Source of the DNA: Pedobacter steynii
Lineage (GTDB): Bacteria > Bacteroidota > Bacteroidia > Sphingobacteriales > Sphingobacteriaceae
Assembly (NCBI RefSeq): GCF_900103665.1
Contig: NZ_FNGY01000006.1
Coordinates: forward strand, 310,001-374,000
DNA length: 64,000 bases
Direction: 5' to 3'
Below, piece after piece: positions 34,722 to 43,254 of this stretch. The position numbers and the translations under genes were made by a program. How positions within the stretch are numbered: position 1 is the stretch's first letter; every line of letters starts with the position of its first letter. The notes under the pieces were generated by a model. That model searched no databases and was not told the DNA's origin. It worked only from the letters and a program-made list of their open reading frames with translations.

Positions 34722-34949
34722 TTAATGTAGTTGGGGAGGGTAACCGCAATCTGATGCCGAACCACCTTCAGGGAAAGAGTCTACACCAGGTATAGCGCCA
34801 TCCGCACATAATGTTCTACAGGAATGCTTCGATTTTACAGCACCGGTATAACAGAAACAATTACAACCAACAGGGTCGATTGGGCCTCCGCCCATTACAT
34901 GTTTCAAATCTTTTCTTGATAACTTTTGAACCTCTTTTAAATTTCTCAT
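34722..34949 (-). CDS. Cys-rich peptide with double-glycine leader (RiPP-like precursor)
   Basis: The 75-residue peptide begins MRNLKEVQKLSRKDLKHVMGGG. This matches the leader type of Bacteroidetes GG-motif natural product precursors: a helical leader with LSRKDLK and a Gly-Gly at residues 20-21. The remaining ~54 residues hold six cysteines (29, 31, 33, 44, 48, 68) and many Gly/Pro/Ser, suggesting disulphides or other modification after export. No peptidase-ABC exporter or modifying enzyme is in the window. It is monocistronic, convergent to the YdeI-like gene. It could be a secreted bacteriocin-like or signalling peptide. Confidence 0.75.
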   Translation of the reverse strand: MRNLKEVQKLSRKDLKHVMGGGPIDPVGCNCFCYTGAVKSKHSCRTLCADGAIPGVDSFPEGGSASDCGYPPQLH

Positions 34950-35216
34950 AGTATTTTTTTTAAGTTTTTAAATTCGGCTACGGATCAATGTAGGCTTAGA
35001 TTAAATATAACAATTGTAATCGACAATTGATTAATTGTAACTAAATAATTAAACAAGATTATATCTTTTGTGTATCTATTTGTTTAATTGTTATCTGATT
35101 TTCATGTAATGCGCTGATGTTTGCTGCATTTTGTTTTAAATTTCGCCATATTTTTATGAAATTTGGTATGTTCAAAGTGATGTAGATTTACGCAAAAAGG
35201 TAATACACAATTATTG

Positions 35217-35600
35217 ATGAATAATTATAAGAATGAAACTATGAATATTGTGACACACGAACAAGGTGCAATTAAGATCGCTGAAGTCATTTCTGATGGG
35301 ATTTTAATCGGCAACGTAGAAGATGGATTGCAATTAATGGGCGATCTTTATTATCAGGGCTATGACAAGATTATCATTTATGAAACAAACCTCACACCTG
35401 ATTTTTTCGATCTGAAAACCCGTCTTGCAGGAGAAGTTCTTCAGAAATTCTCTAACTACAGGGTGCAATTGGTCATCATTGGTGAATTCAGTAAATACCC
35501 TGGAAAGAGTATCCGGGACTTTATTTATGAAAGCAATAAAGGTAAAATCGTTAATTTTCTGCCAACAATTGCTGTAGCAAAAGACAAACTCTTCTGTTAA
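35217..35600 (+). CDS. DUF4180-type protein
   Basis: The product is about 127 residues. The core from Met at 35241 (MNIVTHEQGAIKIAEVISD) matches the DUF4180 family pattern; the central part (GYDKIIIYETNLTPDFFDLKTRLAGEVLQKF) is also characteristic. Family members are small cytoplasmic proteins of unknown function, and the fold recalls STAS-like domains. ATG 35217 and 35241 are both possible starts; family length favours 35241. The 267-bp region upstream is AT-rich and contains a possible -7 box TAGATTTA near 35183, not a full consensus match. Confidence 0.8.
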   Translation: MNNYKNETMNIVTHEQGAIKIAEVISDGILIGNVEDGLQLMGDLYYQGYDKIIIYETNLTPDFFDLKTRLAGEVLQKFSNYRVQLVIIGEFSKYPGKSIRDFIYESNKGKIVNFLPTIAVAKDKLFC

Positions 35601-35668
35601 GGATTTTCAAATTCTTTGTCATTTACCTATCGGCACCGTATCTTTATTCCATAAAAAAGTAAAACGAT

Positions 35669-36160
35669 ATGGATACTGAAAAAGCAATTCTGGCCGGCGG
35701 CTGTTTTTGGGGAGTAGAGGAACTGATCAGGCAATATCCTGGTGTGATTTCCACGGTAGTTGGATACACGGGAGGAGATGTGCCCAATGCAACTTACAGG
35801 AACCATGGAACACATGCTGAAGGCATAGAGATCGTATTTGATCCCGAAGTTTTATCCTATCGTGCACTTCTTGAATACTTCTTCCAGATCCACAATCCAA
35901 CTACACGAAACAGGCAGGGAAATGATATCGGCACTTCTTACCGTTCTGCTATCTTTTTTATAAATGAAACGCAACGTGAGACTGCAAATACATTAATTGC
36001 AGATATGGAAGCCTCCGGAATCTGGCCAGGACCAATTGTAACGGAAGTGGTTCCTGCAGCTGATTTTTGGAATGCCGAAGAGGAACACCAGGACTATTTG
36101 CAAAAACAGCCTTACGGGTATACCTGTCATTTTGAAAGGCCGGATTGGAAACTATCCTAA
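35669..36160 (+). CDS. msrA: Peptide methionine sulfoxide reductase A
   Basis: The 163-residue enzyme reduces methionine-S-sulfoxide in proteins. The catalytic Cys lies in GGCFWGVEE near the N-terminus, followed by VVGYTGG, HAEGIEIVFDP and the conserved RNRQGNDIGTSYRSAIFF. Length is typical for a short MsrA without a fused MsrB. It appears monocistronic, 68 bp after the DUF4180 gene. Confidence 0.95.
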   Translation: MDTEKAILAGGCFWGVEELIRQYPGVISTVVGYTGGDVPNATYRNHGTHAEGIEIVFDPEVLSYRALLEYFFQIHNPTTRNRQGNDIGTSYRSAIFFINETQRETANTLIADMEASGIWPGPIVTEVVPAADFWNAEEEHQDYLQKQPYGYTCHFERPDWKLS

Positions 36161-36334
36161 TTCCACAAAACAAACAAATCCATTACTTCGAAAAATAGGT
36201 AGCCACAGGTAAACATCAGCTAAAAGCGTACTGACGCCGTTGGTGAGTTTTTGTGCCAATTGGTAAAGCTTCCTACTTCGGCCGGTACGGGTTGATCGTG
36301 CGTATCTATCCCTTTTTTCAAAGGCTTTCATCAT
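36152..36334 (-). CDS. Doubtful small ORF between msrA and the peroxidase gene
   Basis: A 60-codon frame (MMKAFEKRDRYARSTRTGR...) overlaps the msrA end by 9 bp on the other strand. It is basic at the N-terminus and hydrophobic at the C-terminus and reads somewhat like protein, but no promoter, ribosome site or family is evident. The rest of the 36161-36388 interval shows only an AT-rich tail. Confidence 0.25.
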   Translation of the reverse strand: MMKAFEKRDRYARSTRTGRSRKLYQLAQKLTNGVSTLLADVYLWLPIFRSNGFVCFVELG

Positions 36335-36388
36335 GTTTAAATAAGAGCGTTTTTTCCATAATAAAGTTTTGTTGAATTATAGAATTAT

Positions 36389-37921
36389 TTACATCGGTGG
36401 TATTTTTCCTTCTGATATGTACCTTAGCGCATTTATTCCCGGCAGGAACACATAGAGACTGCCATCGGTGCGGATAAAGCGGGTAAGGCCAGTTTGATCT
36501 TCATATGGCGGATTATTTCCTGTCTGTCCCACATAGTATTCCAGGTTCTGATGATTTGGATCGGGATCACTTGGCTGAGGCCCGAATAATGGATCTATGC
36601 CACTGTTGTTAGGAGTGTCGGGATTACGGAACGAACCCGCAGAGATCCATTGGCTCATAATGAATTGGAATTGATTGAAAAGATCAGCACCGATAAATAA
36701 ACCCACCAAGCCCCTTTGTATGCCCGGTGTTTCTCCTGGCTGATAAACAGGTCCATATGGTGAAGCACGGCGCATTACCCGATGCTGGACCGCATTCTGT
36801 GGTTCACCGTTTACAGGCTCGTTCCCTTTAACATAATTGTCATCTCTGGGGTTTGACCTGCGGATATGAGCTGTATAGGGGCAACGTTGGCCCAGGTTAT
36901 CCTCAATCGCTGGCCTTTTTTGGTTAGCGGTAGGAGTAATGTAATTAAAGTTGGTATAATCAAAATCTTTCAGACTTTTGTCCTCCCCATTTGGCGATAC
37001 CTCTAAAGGGGTTCCGTCAAACCAGCGGCCACACATTTTGGCGGCAGTCAGCTCTGGATTTGAGCTGGCGTTGATAAAGGTATTAAAAGCTTCAACATCC
37101 TGATATAACAACCGAAAAGCCGCAAAACTGCCATTTAATAGCAATGGATGAGCTTTGTATGGCACATCTTTGTCAAGGCTGATCGCAAAATGATAGGCTG
37201 GCACAACCGGACGGTCGTCTATGGTGCTGATTCCATTTTTTAACCGGTTGGCCGTTTTGTTCCATGGGACTTCAGCAACACGGGGTTGCGATAAACTATC
37301 CTTATAACCAAAGTGGATATAGTCCGGATCTTCATCTACTATGATGGGGTCAGAATCTTTAAAAAATGCAGGCACAACCGCAGGCTGGCCAGCAATAACC
37401 GGAATCATACCTAATAAAAGATCATAATATTTATCTCTGTCTTCGGGGATATTCACGTACAGTGTTAGCTGCAGGTGTAATTCGTTGCCGGTTGCCGTTG
37501 GTGGTTCCGTTAACAACCATCCGCCTGACCTGCTCCACCAGTTGGCCGGAGCACTTTCGTCCGTATCGCCTATCAACTCTGTATTGTTAGGATCTGTGGC
37601 GCCTGGCGGATATATATTGAAAAGTTTCGGACTGGTTTTAGCTACGGAAGAACAATTTTCTTTTCCTATTAACTGAAGCAGCCCGGGGTAAGAGATCCCC
37701 AGATTTAAACAATACTCAGGTTTTATTCCTCCCGGCCATGGCCTTGCAGTAGTAATACTAAGCGGCGACTCGCTTTCCGGCAATAAGGCCGCACAAAACT
37801 TTTGTGCCCCCGAGGGGTTCTGTATTTTTAAGATGATGTATCGTATATACTGGAAATTGTATCCACGGAGTATCAACCCTTGTATATCATCAAGGGTAGT
37901 ATTTGAAGAAAGTCCTGTCAT
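36389..37921 (-). CDS. DyP-type (dye-decolorizing) heme peroxidase
   Basis: The 510-residue protein shows DyP family features: GYKDSLSQPRV corresponds to the GxxDG motif with the distal Asp. PYTAHIRRSNPRDD contains the proximal heme His, and HRVMRRASPYG holds the conserved Arg. GLVGLFIGADLFNQFQFIMSQW fits the family's C-terminal block. Position two of the GxxDG motif differs (DS instead of DG). It lacks an obvious signal peptide. The neighbour 24 bp upstream on the same strand is an unrecognised 230-residue protein, so the two are likely co-expressed. It oxidises an unknown substrate with hydrogen peroxide. Confidence 0.88.
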   Translation of the reverse strand: MTGLSSNTTLDDIQGLILRGYNFQYIRYIILKIQNPSGAQKFCAALLPESESPLSITTARPWPGGIKPEYCLNLGISYPGLLQLIGKENCSSVAKTSPKLFNIYPPGATDPNNTELIGDTDESAPANWWSRSGGWLLTEPPTATGNELHLQLTLYVNIPEDRDKYYDLLLGMIPVIAGQPAVVPAFFKDSDPIIVDEDPDYIHFGYKDSLSQPRVAEVPWNKTANRLKNGISTIDDRPVVPAYHFAISLDKDVPYKAHPLLLNGSFAAFRLLYQDVEAFNTFINASSNPELTAAKMCGRWFDGTPLEVSPNGEDKSLKDFDYTNFNYITPTANQKRPAIEDNLGQRCPYTAHIRRSNPRDDNYVKGNEPVNGEPQNAVQHRVMRRASPYGPVYQPGETPGIQRGLVGLFIGADLFNQFQFIMSQWISAGSFRNPDTPNNSGIDPLFGPQPSDPDPNHQNLEYYVGQTGNNPPYEDQTGLTRFIRTDGSLYVFLPGINALRYISEGKIPPM

Positions 37922-37945
37922 ATAGATTTAAGTTAAATCGATCTG

Positions 37946-38638
37946 CTATGGGTTACATTGAGGCTGTACGGATTTTCCGAAAACTACATTTGTTGCCGGA
38001 GGAGAAGGCCACAACTGATTTGCATTGGGATAATATTGAAGGATTTTGCCGACAGTGAGTCCGGGGAACGTTGCACCAAAGATCGGGTTTTTAATTGCTT
38101 TCGGATCAACATAAGCTACTCCCGGAACTACAGGATTTGCAAAGTTATACTTCATGAGCAGGCAATTGAACGCATCTGGATTGGCTACTACTCCTCCGTT
38201 TTTTTTGATGAAATTAGCAGAGTTAGGACCATCCGGATCTATACCTGGTATATTGCTTTCGTCTAAAAGTTTAACAATCAGATTCAGGCCCTTAGCAATT
38301 TCAGGTTGTTGAACGAATGAACCAATATAGGGTGCAAAATCTGCATCATATATGGCTTGTACGACCAGCAGATCTTTATTCTGTTCTGTTTGGAAACTGG
38401 TCACATGAATCGGAGGCCGGGTGTTTGCCGGCAATGCATAAAAGAGAAAAAAGTGTACTCCTGTAGATGCCCGCAAATCGGGACCTGGATCAGAAACCTG
38501 TAATGTTTGTTGTTGAAGTTCATGAACACCCGCTAAAGCTTGTTTCCAGGTGCCTTTTGTAATGGGCAAAAAAAGGAACAGCATGTGTTGTTGTTCAGGT
38601 GCACTGATAAAGGTGAGAGGGTTAATTGCAGTTGACAT
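37946..38638 (-). CDS. Hypothetical protein paired with the DyP-type peroxidase
   Basis: The 230-residue protein has no signal peptide or membrane helix and no family that I recognise. A segment GVHFFLFYALP followed by VHVTSF-like strands resembles a ferredoxin-like or DyP N-terminal beta-alpha unit, but this is weak. The C-terminal half is Pro/Asn-rich (NPVVPGVAYVDP, FPGLTVGKI). It precedes the peroxidase gene by 24 bp, implying a joint function such as substrate binding or assembly. Confidence 0.7.
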   Translation of the reverse strand: MSTAINPLTFISAPEQQHMLFLFLPITKGTWKQALAGVHELQQQTLQVSDPGPDLRASTGVHFFLFYALPANTRPPIHVTSFQTEQNKDLLVVQAIYDADFAPYIGSFVQQPEIAKGLNLIVKLLDESNIPGIDPDGPNSANFIKKNGGVVANPDAFNCLLMKYNFANPVVPGVAYVDPKAIKNPIFGATFPGLTVGKILQYYPNANQLWPSPPATNVVFGKSVQPQCNP

Positions 38639-39043
38639 ATTTTTGTCTAAATATTGATGGTACCTACTCTATTCAGGCTTTTCGGTGTCCGCCTTCAAAA
38701 AAGATTGATATCTGATCGACGATCTACTTATGATCAATAAGCACCATATACCGTGATATATAGTTCAATGATCCGGGGCAGGAAGTATGCTGATTTGAGA
38801 GCAGCTAATCGTATATCTGATTGTTTTTTAACAAAAGAGCTAAAATCAATCTGTTTAATTTGATATTAAAAATAATTCAGGGACAAAAACATAAAAGTTT
38901 TAACACATCATTATGTGTAATAATATCAACCTAAAGCTAAGGTAATATAATGACAATTACAATGTTTAAATATAAGATTAAACTGAGCAGGAAGAAAGGA
39001 CTGAAATTTCTGGCAAATTAGTAGCAACTTAGCCTGCGGTGGT
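38639..39043. other. AT-rich intergenic region
   Basis: These 405 bp separate divergent genes and are AT-rich, with no reading frame, hairpin or repeat that I can support. It must hold the promoter of the peroxidase pair, but no TAnnTTTG box is seen on the - strand. Confidence 0.5.
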
Positions 39044-39051
39044 TATATTTG
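39044..39051 (+). promoter_or_regulatory. -7 promoter box for the NIPSNAP-like gene
   Basis: TATATTTG is an exact TAnnTTTG match, 52 bp before ATG 39104. No TTG lies at the expected -33 distance. Confidence 0.5.
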
Positions 39052-39103
39052 AGGCAATGAAAAATTTGTCAGCTGTACATTTATTTAAAAATTGAATACT
39101 ACT

Positions 39104-39409
39104 ATGGTTACTTGTCATTTAAAATATATTATTGATCCTTATCAATTGGCCGCTTTTGAAGCATATGGTAAGAAATGGATTGAATTGGTAAACCGTCTTG
39201 GCGGACAGCATCATGGTTATTTCATGCCGGGTGAAGGGGCCAGCAATATTGCATTTGCACTATTTTCATTTCCAAGCCTGGCTGACTATGAAATTTATAG
39301 AAACCAAATGCAGACCGATCCGGAATGTCTGGAGACAATCAGAATTGCACAGGAAAACAGATGTATCATCAGTTATGAACGTACATTTCTGAGACCTGTA
39401 TTTGAATAG
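39104..39409 (+). CDS. NIPSNAP family protein
   Basis: The 101-residue protein is a ferredoxin-like alpha/beta-barrel monomer of the NIPSNAP type (KYIIDPYQLAAFEAYGKKWIELV, FSFPSLADYEIYR). Family roles are poorly defined; some members bind or modify small molecules. ATG 39104 is chosen over the TTG at 39092, four codons upstream. The Crp-like regulator gene follows 120 bp downstream. Confidence 0.85.
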   Translation: MVTCHLKYIIDPYQLAAFEAYGKKWIELVNRLGGQHHGYFMPGEGASNIAFALFSFPSLADYEIYRNQMQTDPECLETIRIAQENRCIISYERTFLRPVFE

Positions 39410-39529
39410 CTGGTATTTACCCACTTTGGTTACAAGAATGGAATAGATTTCTGAGATATCTGAAAGGAAATGTTTTTGACGCCGGAGGATGGTACGATTG
39501 GCATGAGGAAATAAAATCAAAATAGAAGG

Positions 39530-40069
39530 ATGGCTGAGGAACACGCTTTTACACTAAACCTAATCAATTCGTTAAAAGCCGGGGGAAAGAAAAGGATCTG
39601 CTCCAGAGGGGAATTGTTACTTAAAGAAGGTGAAATTGAAAAGAACCTATATTACATAGAATCTGGTGCGGTACGTGTTTTCTTACTGTCGGCACATGAG
39701 GAGCAAACTATTCGTTTGGGGTACGAGGGTTCAATCATCAATTCCCTGTCCTCTTTTCTTAAGGGGAACCCATCTGAGTTTTATGTGGAAGCCATTAGGA
39801 AAACAACCTTAAAAGTGCTTTCCAAAGCAGCGCTCTCTGACCTTGTAAATAAAAACATTGAAAATCTAAACGGATACAATTCCTTATTGGAAACGGTGAT
39901 TGCACAGCAAATGGAGCGGGAGATCGACTTACTTACCATTTCTCCGGCAGAACGCTTACAAAGGGTACTTCAGCGAAGCCCGAACCTTTTTCAGCACATC
40001 CCTTTAAAATATATTGCTGCTTACTTAAGGATGACTCCTGAAACATTGAGCCGCATCCGAAATTCTTGA
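39530..40069 (+). CDS. Crp/Fnr family transcriptional regulator
   Basis: The 179-residue protein has an N-terminal cyclic-nucleotide-binding-like domain (GELLLKEGEIEKNLYYIESGAVRVF region, about residues 25-110) and a short C-terminal helix-turn-helix (PLKYIAAYLRMTPETLSRIR) at the extreme end. The compact C-terminus is usual for the Bacteroidetes subgroup. The phosphate-cassette residues of true cAMP binders are not evident, so the ligand is unclear. Confidence 0.87.
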   Translation: MAEEHAFTLNLINSLKAGGKKRICSRGELLLKEGEIEKNLYYIESGAVRVFLLSAHEEQTIRLGYEGSIINSLSSFLKGNPSEFYVEAIRKTTLKVLSKAALSDLVNKNIENLNGYNSLLETVIAQQMEREIDLLTISPAERLQRVLQRSPNLFQHIPLKYIAAYLRMTPETLSRIRNS

Positions 40070-40129
40070 TTTCAATCAAGTTGTATAAAATACATTCTCT
40101 TCATTTTTGCAGAAATAAAGCAACCGGAA

Positions 40130-40678
40130 ATGAAAATAAGAAATGAAGCGCTCATACAAGAGCTTTTGGAAATCACCCAGAAGTCAACCCGTTCAATTAA
40201 CAAAATCAGGACCTTAGCTATCACCCGTTTAAAGTATAAAAGTAATTCGGAGACATGGAGTGTTTTAGAATGCATCGAGCATTTGAATCTATATGGTGAC
40301 TTTTACCTTCCTGTTATAGAACAAGCGATTCTTTCCAATGAGTCCTCTAAATTTCCGGGAGTATTTCGTAGTGGTATCATTGGCAACTATTTCGTTAATT
40401 TAATTCGGGTTAAGTCCGGAGCAGTTAAAAAGATGTCCGCACAAAAGGAAATGAACCCTTTAAATTGTGATTTAACCATCACTACGGTCGATCGGTTTTT
40501 AAAGCAACAGCAGCACTTGGAATCATTGCTGATACAAGCTAAAGCCATTGATCTGGTTAAAGCTAAAACACCGGTTTCATTAACCAGATTGTTAAAATTA
40601 AGATTGGGCGATACTTTACGGTTCCTGGTATATCATATCGAAAGACATGTCTTACAGGCGGAGCGCATAGCTGATTAA
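40130..40678 (+). CDS. DinB-like four-helix protein
   Basis: The 182-residue protein has the DinB_2-type pattern: WSVLECIEHLNLYGDFYLPVIEQAI with a metal-binding His, and a C-terminal YHIERHVLQAERI, in which two further histidines complete the metal site. Such proteins are putative metal-dependent thiol S-transferases or hydrolases of unknown substrate. It starts 60 bp after the Crp-like regulator and is followed by a strong terminator. Confidence 0.82.
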   Translation: MKIRNEALIQELLEITQKSTRSINKIRTLAITRLKYKSNSETWSVLECIEHLNLYGDFYLPVIEQAILSNESSKFPGVFRSGIIGNYFVNLIRVKSGAVKKMSAQKEMNPLNCDLTITTVDRFLKQQQHLESLLIQAKAIDLVKAKTPVSLTRLLKLRLGDTLRFLVYHIERHVLQAERIAD

Positions 40679-40690
40679 GGTAACCATGGG

Positions 40691-40736
40691 GATCTCAACG
40701 TTTCTCCCCGGAAATTCAGGACGAAACGTTGAGATC
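40691..40736. terminator. Bidirectional terminator between DinB-like and phospholipase genes
   Basis: A perfect 14-bp inverted repeat, GATCTCAACGTTTC (40691-40704) with GAAACGTTGAGATC (40723-40736), separates convergent genes. Confidence 0.75.
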
Positions 40737-40742
40737 ACATCA

Positions 40743-43181
40743 TTAATATTGTCTGCCCATCAGGGGATCCGTAAAACTTTCTTTAGCATGTTCTGCATGT
40801 CCGGCAAATTGCTGGCTATACACTTCGTTCTTCTCTGTTGTTACCGTAAAATCATACCAGCTATGGCTTGCTTTGAGATCGATTGGAATAAAAATCTCCT
40901 CCTGATTTTTGTTCAGCACTGCTTTTAGCATTGGTTTTTTATAGCTATTGTCCTTTATCATGAATTTAATCGGGTTGCCTTTGGCTAAACGCCTGATGTG
41001 TAGCAGCACATTCCCATTTACCCGTCTGCCATCTTTTTCACTTTGATACTTTAAAGAGATGGCAATTTCAGGATCATGGGCATTACCGGTGTACCTGCGG
41101 TAAAAGCCGTTCGAGCTGTAGACTTTTAGATCATAAGTTTCGGCATTAAAATCAGCCAATGGCCAGTTGTAGTCAATAGTGTCGCCTGCATCAACGGTAA
41201 AATTCCAGTTTTTGTCCCCACTGTAAACGATAAAACCTGCACCTTTGGAGCGGTCCCCAAAAAAGGTTTTTCCTGCAGTAAAATCTATCTTAAACTGTTT
41301 GCCTGCGCGATCCAATGCCGCATCTGCATACAGTTCATAAGGGATGGCATTTGCAGGTTTAATACCTGGTTCCTGTTTAGGTAAATTGGGGTTATCCTTT
41401 GGATGCTTAAGAATTCCGGCTATAGCTGCCTTATCCAGATTTTTAAAGTTGCTGGGTAGTTTTGCAAATTTAGCCTTATGAATCCCTTCTAAAAAAGGCA
41501 TTCTTTCTACTGCTTTTGGCAGGGGAATGTGTTCTCCGTTATAGGGTCTGAAAACCGAAGTTAAATCACCACACAAGCTTCTTCTCCAGGAACTGATGTT
41601 ATCTTCATAAATCTTTTTACCCGTTTTATGGGTTAGGAAATGCTCCAGAAATTGAATCGACGAAGTATGGTCGAAGGTTTGAGAGTTCACATAGCCACCT
41701 CTGGACCAGGGGGAAACCACTACCATCGGCACCCGGAAACCTAAACCTACCGGACTTTCTCTCTTGCTATGTTCGCCCTTATAAATATATTCTGAGCTGC
41801 TGTCTAATGATTTGGATATTTTTCCTGCCGCTGCGTCTTTCGGGTTCGGTGCCACAAAGGGAGGTAAATGATCGAAATACCCATCATTTTCATCGTAAGT
41901 AAGGATAAAGATCGTCTTCTTCCATACTTCCGGATTTTTTGTTAAAATATCGATCGCTTCCGATAAGTACCAGGCACCATACCATGGTGCTCCCGGGTGG
42001 TCGGAGAAATTGGAAGGGGCAACCAGCCAGGAAACAGTAGGTAGTTTGCCGGCATCAACATCGGTACGGAACTGATGCAATACATCGCCTTTAGGGATTT
42101 TAGCTGTTCTTTGAGTCCCGTTATCGTCATAGGTCAGGGTTTCCAGCTTATGGAAATCAGGATCATTCCGATTGGTAACAAAAGCTCTTTTATGTAGATC
42201 CAGCTGTTCCGGACTCAGTTTATCTAAGGTGTTTACTTCCAGGAAGTCAATTTCTTTACTTACAAAATCCAGCTTTTCCTGAAGTTTAGCATCCGCCTTT
42301 TCTTTTAATTTGCTTTCCAGCTCAGTCTTTGCCTTACGTAGATACGTCAGATGTTCCGGATGTCTTTTAACATGATATTGTTTGAAAAACTCCAGGTCAT
42401 TGTCCGTGAAATTAGAAAGCCAGTCGTCCTCTTCATCTTGAAAACCTACGCCCACACTCAGTTCATTCTGGTAGATCTTCCAGTCGACATCATGTTTCGA
42501 CAAACGTTCCGGAAAAGTACTCCAGTTTAAGCGTTCCGAGCCATCAATAAATCCGTTGGAGTGGTGAGCCATGGAACTTTCCTCTTGTTTTTCCCTGATC
42601 TTACCTGTCCAGAAGAAACAGCGGTTAGGACTTGTTCCTGTCAGGACAGAACAAAAATTATGGTCGCACACCGTAAAGGCATCCGCTAAAGAATAGTAAA
42701 AAGGAATGTCTTCCCGGTTGTAATAACCCATCGTCAGGGGCATCTCTGCATACGCCTTATTGCCGGATTTTTTTGCTTCCAGCCAGCCATCATAACGGCC
42801 ATTGTTGCGGCCATCCACCTGATTTTCCCAGGAATGGGGAAGGGAGCTCATCCAGGTCGCTTTGGTGTCTTTAATATTTAACCTGAAAGGCGCATAAGTC
42901 TCTCCCTTTTTGTTGCTTTGCAGCCAGACCGGATACTGGTTAGGTAAGGTAATGGCTCTGGGGTTGTTAAATCCCCTTACTCCTTTAAGCGTACCAAATG
43001 CATGGTCAAATGACCTGTTTTCCTGCATCAGGAATACGACATGTTCTGCATCTAAAAAGGTGCTTCCTACTTTAGGATCGATGGCCATTGCCCTTTGTAT
43101 CGAGGCTGGTAACATTCCCGCAACGCCAAGGGCGCCGGTTAATAATGTGGCTTTCTTAATGAAATCTCTTCTGCTTTCCAT
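40743..43181 (-). CDS. Phosphocholine-specific phospholipase C
   Basis: The 812-residue protein begins with a twin-arginine signal (ESRRDFIKKA) and a hydrophobic stretch ending about residue 32. The alkaline-phosphatase-like catalytic domain shows VVFLMQENRSFDHAFG, GTSPNR and TYDENDGYFDH. The C-terminal ~200 residues hold two immunoglobulin-like DUF756 repeats. This is the layout of bacterial PLC that removes phosphocholine from phosphatidylcholine or sphingomyelin after Tat export. It lies 73 bp after the SusD gene, across a hairpin, in the same orientation as the SusC/SusD pair, suggesting a phospholipid head-group scavenging locus. Confidence 0.95.
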   Translation of the reverse strand: MESRRDFIKKATLLTGALGVAGMLPASIQRAMAIDPKVGSTFLDAEHVVFLMQENRSFDHAFGTLKGVRGFNNPRAITLPNQYPVWLQSNKKGETYAPFRLNIKDTKATWMSSLPHSWENQVDGRNNGRYDGWLEAKKSGNKAYAEMPLTMGYYNREDIPFYYSLADAFTVCDHNFCSVLTGTSPNRCFFWTGKIREKQEESSMAHHSNGFIDGSERLNWSTFPERLSKHDVDWKIYQNELSVGVGFQDEEDDWLSNFTDNDLEFFKQYHVKRHPEHLTYLRKAKTELESKLKEKADAKLQEKLDFVSKEIDFLEVNTLDKLSPEQLDLHKRAFVTNRNDPDFHKLETLTYDDNGTQRTAKIPKGDVLHQFRTDVDAGKLPTVSWLVAPSNFSDHPGAPWYGAWYLSEAIDILTKNPEVWKKTIFILTYDENDGYFDHLPPFVAPNPKDAAAGKISKSLDSSSEYIYKGEHSKRESPVGLGFRVPMVVVSPWSRGGYVNSQTFDHTSSIQFLEHFLTHKTGKKIYEDNISSWRRSLCGDLTSVFRPYNGEHIPLPKAVERMPFLEGIHKAKFAKLPSNFKNLDKAAIAGILKHPKDNPNLPKQEPGIKPANAIPYELYADAALDRAGKQFKIDFTAGKTFFGDRSKGAGFIVYSGDKNWNFTVDAGDTIDYNWPLADFNAETYDLKVYSSNGFYRRYTGNAHDPEIAISLKYQSEKDGRRVNGNVLLHIRRLAKGNPIKFMIKDNSYKKPMLKAVLNKNQEEIFIPIDLKASHSWYDFTVTTEKNEVYSQQFAGHAEHAKESFTDPLMGRQY

Positions 43182-43194
43182 TGAATTGTATTGT

Positions 43195-43232
43195 AAAAAA
43201 GGATTGATCAGCCTAAACTAATCAATCCTTTT
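43195..43232 (-). terminator. Hairpin between SusD and phospholipase genes
   Basis: AAAAGGATTGAT (43197-43208) pairs perfectly with ATCAATCCTTTT (43221-43232). On the - strand a T-run follows, so it may act as a partial terminator that lowers phospholipase expression relative to SusC/SusD. Confidence 0.75.
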
Positions 43233-43254
43233 AAAAGTTATTATTTGTCGTTGC

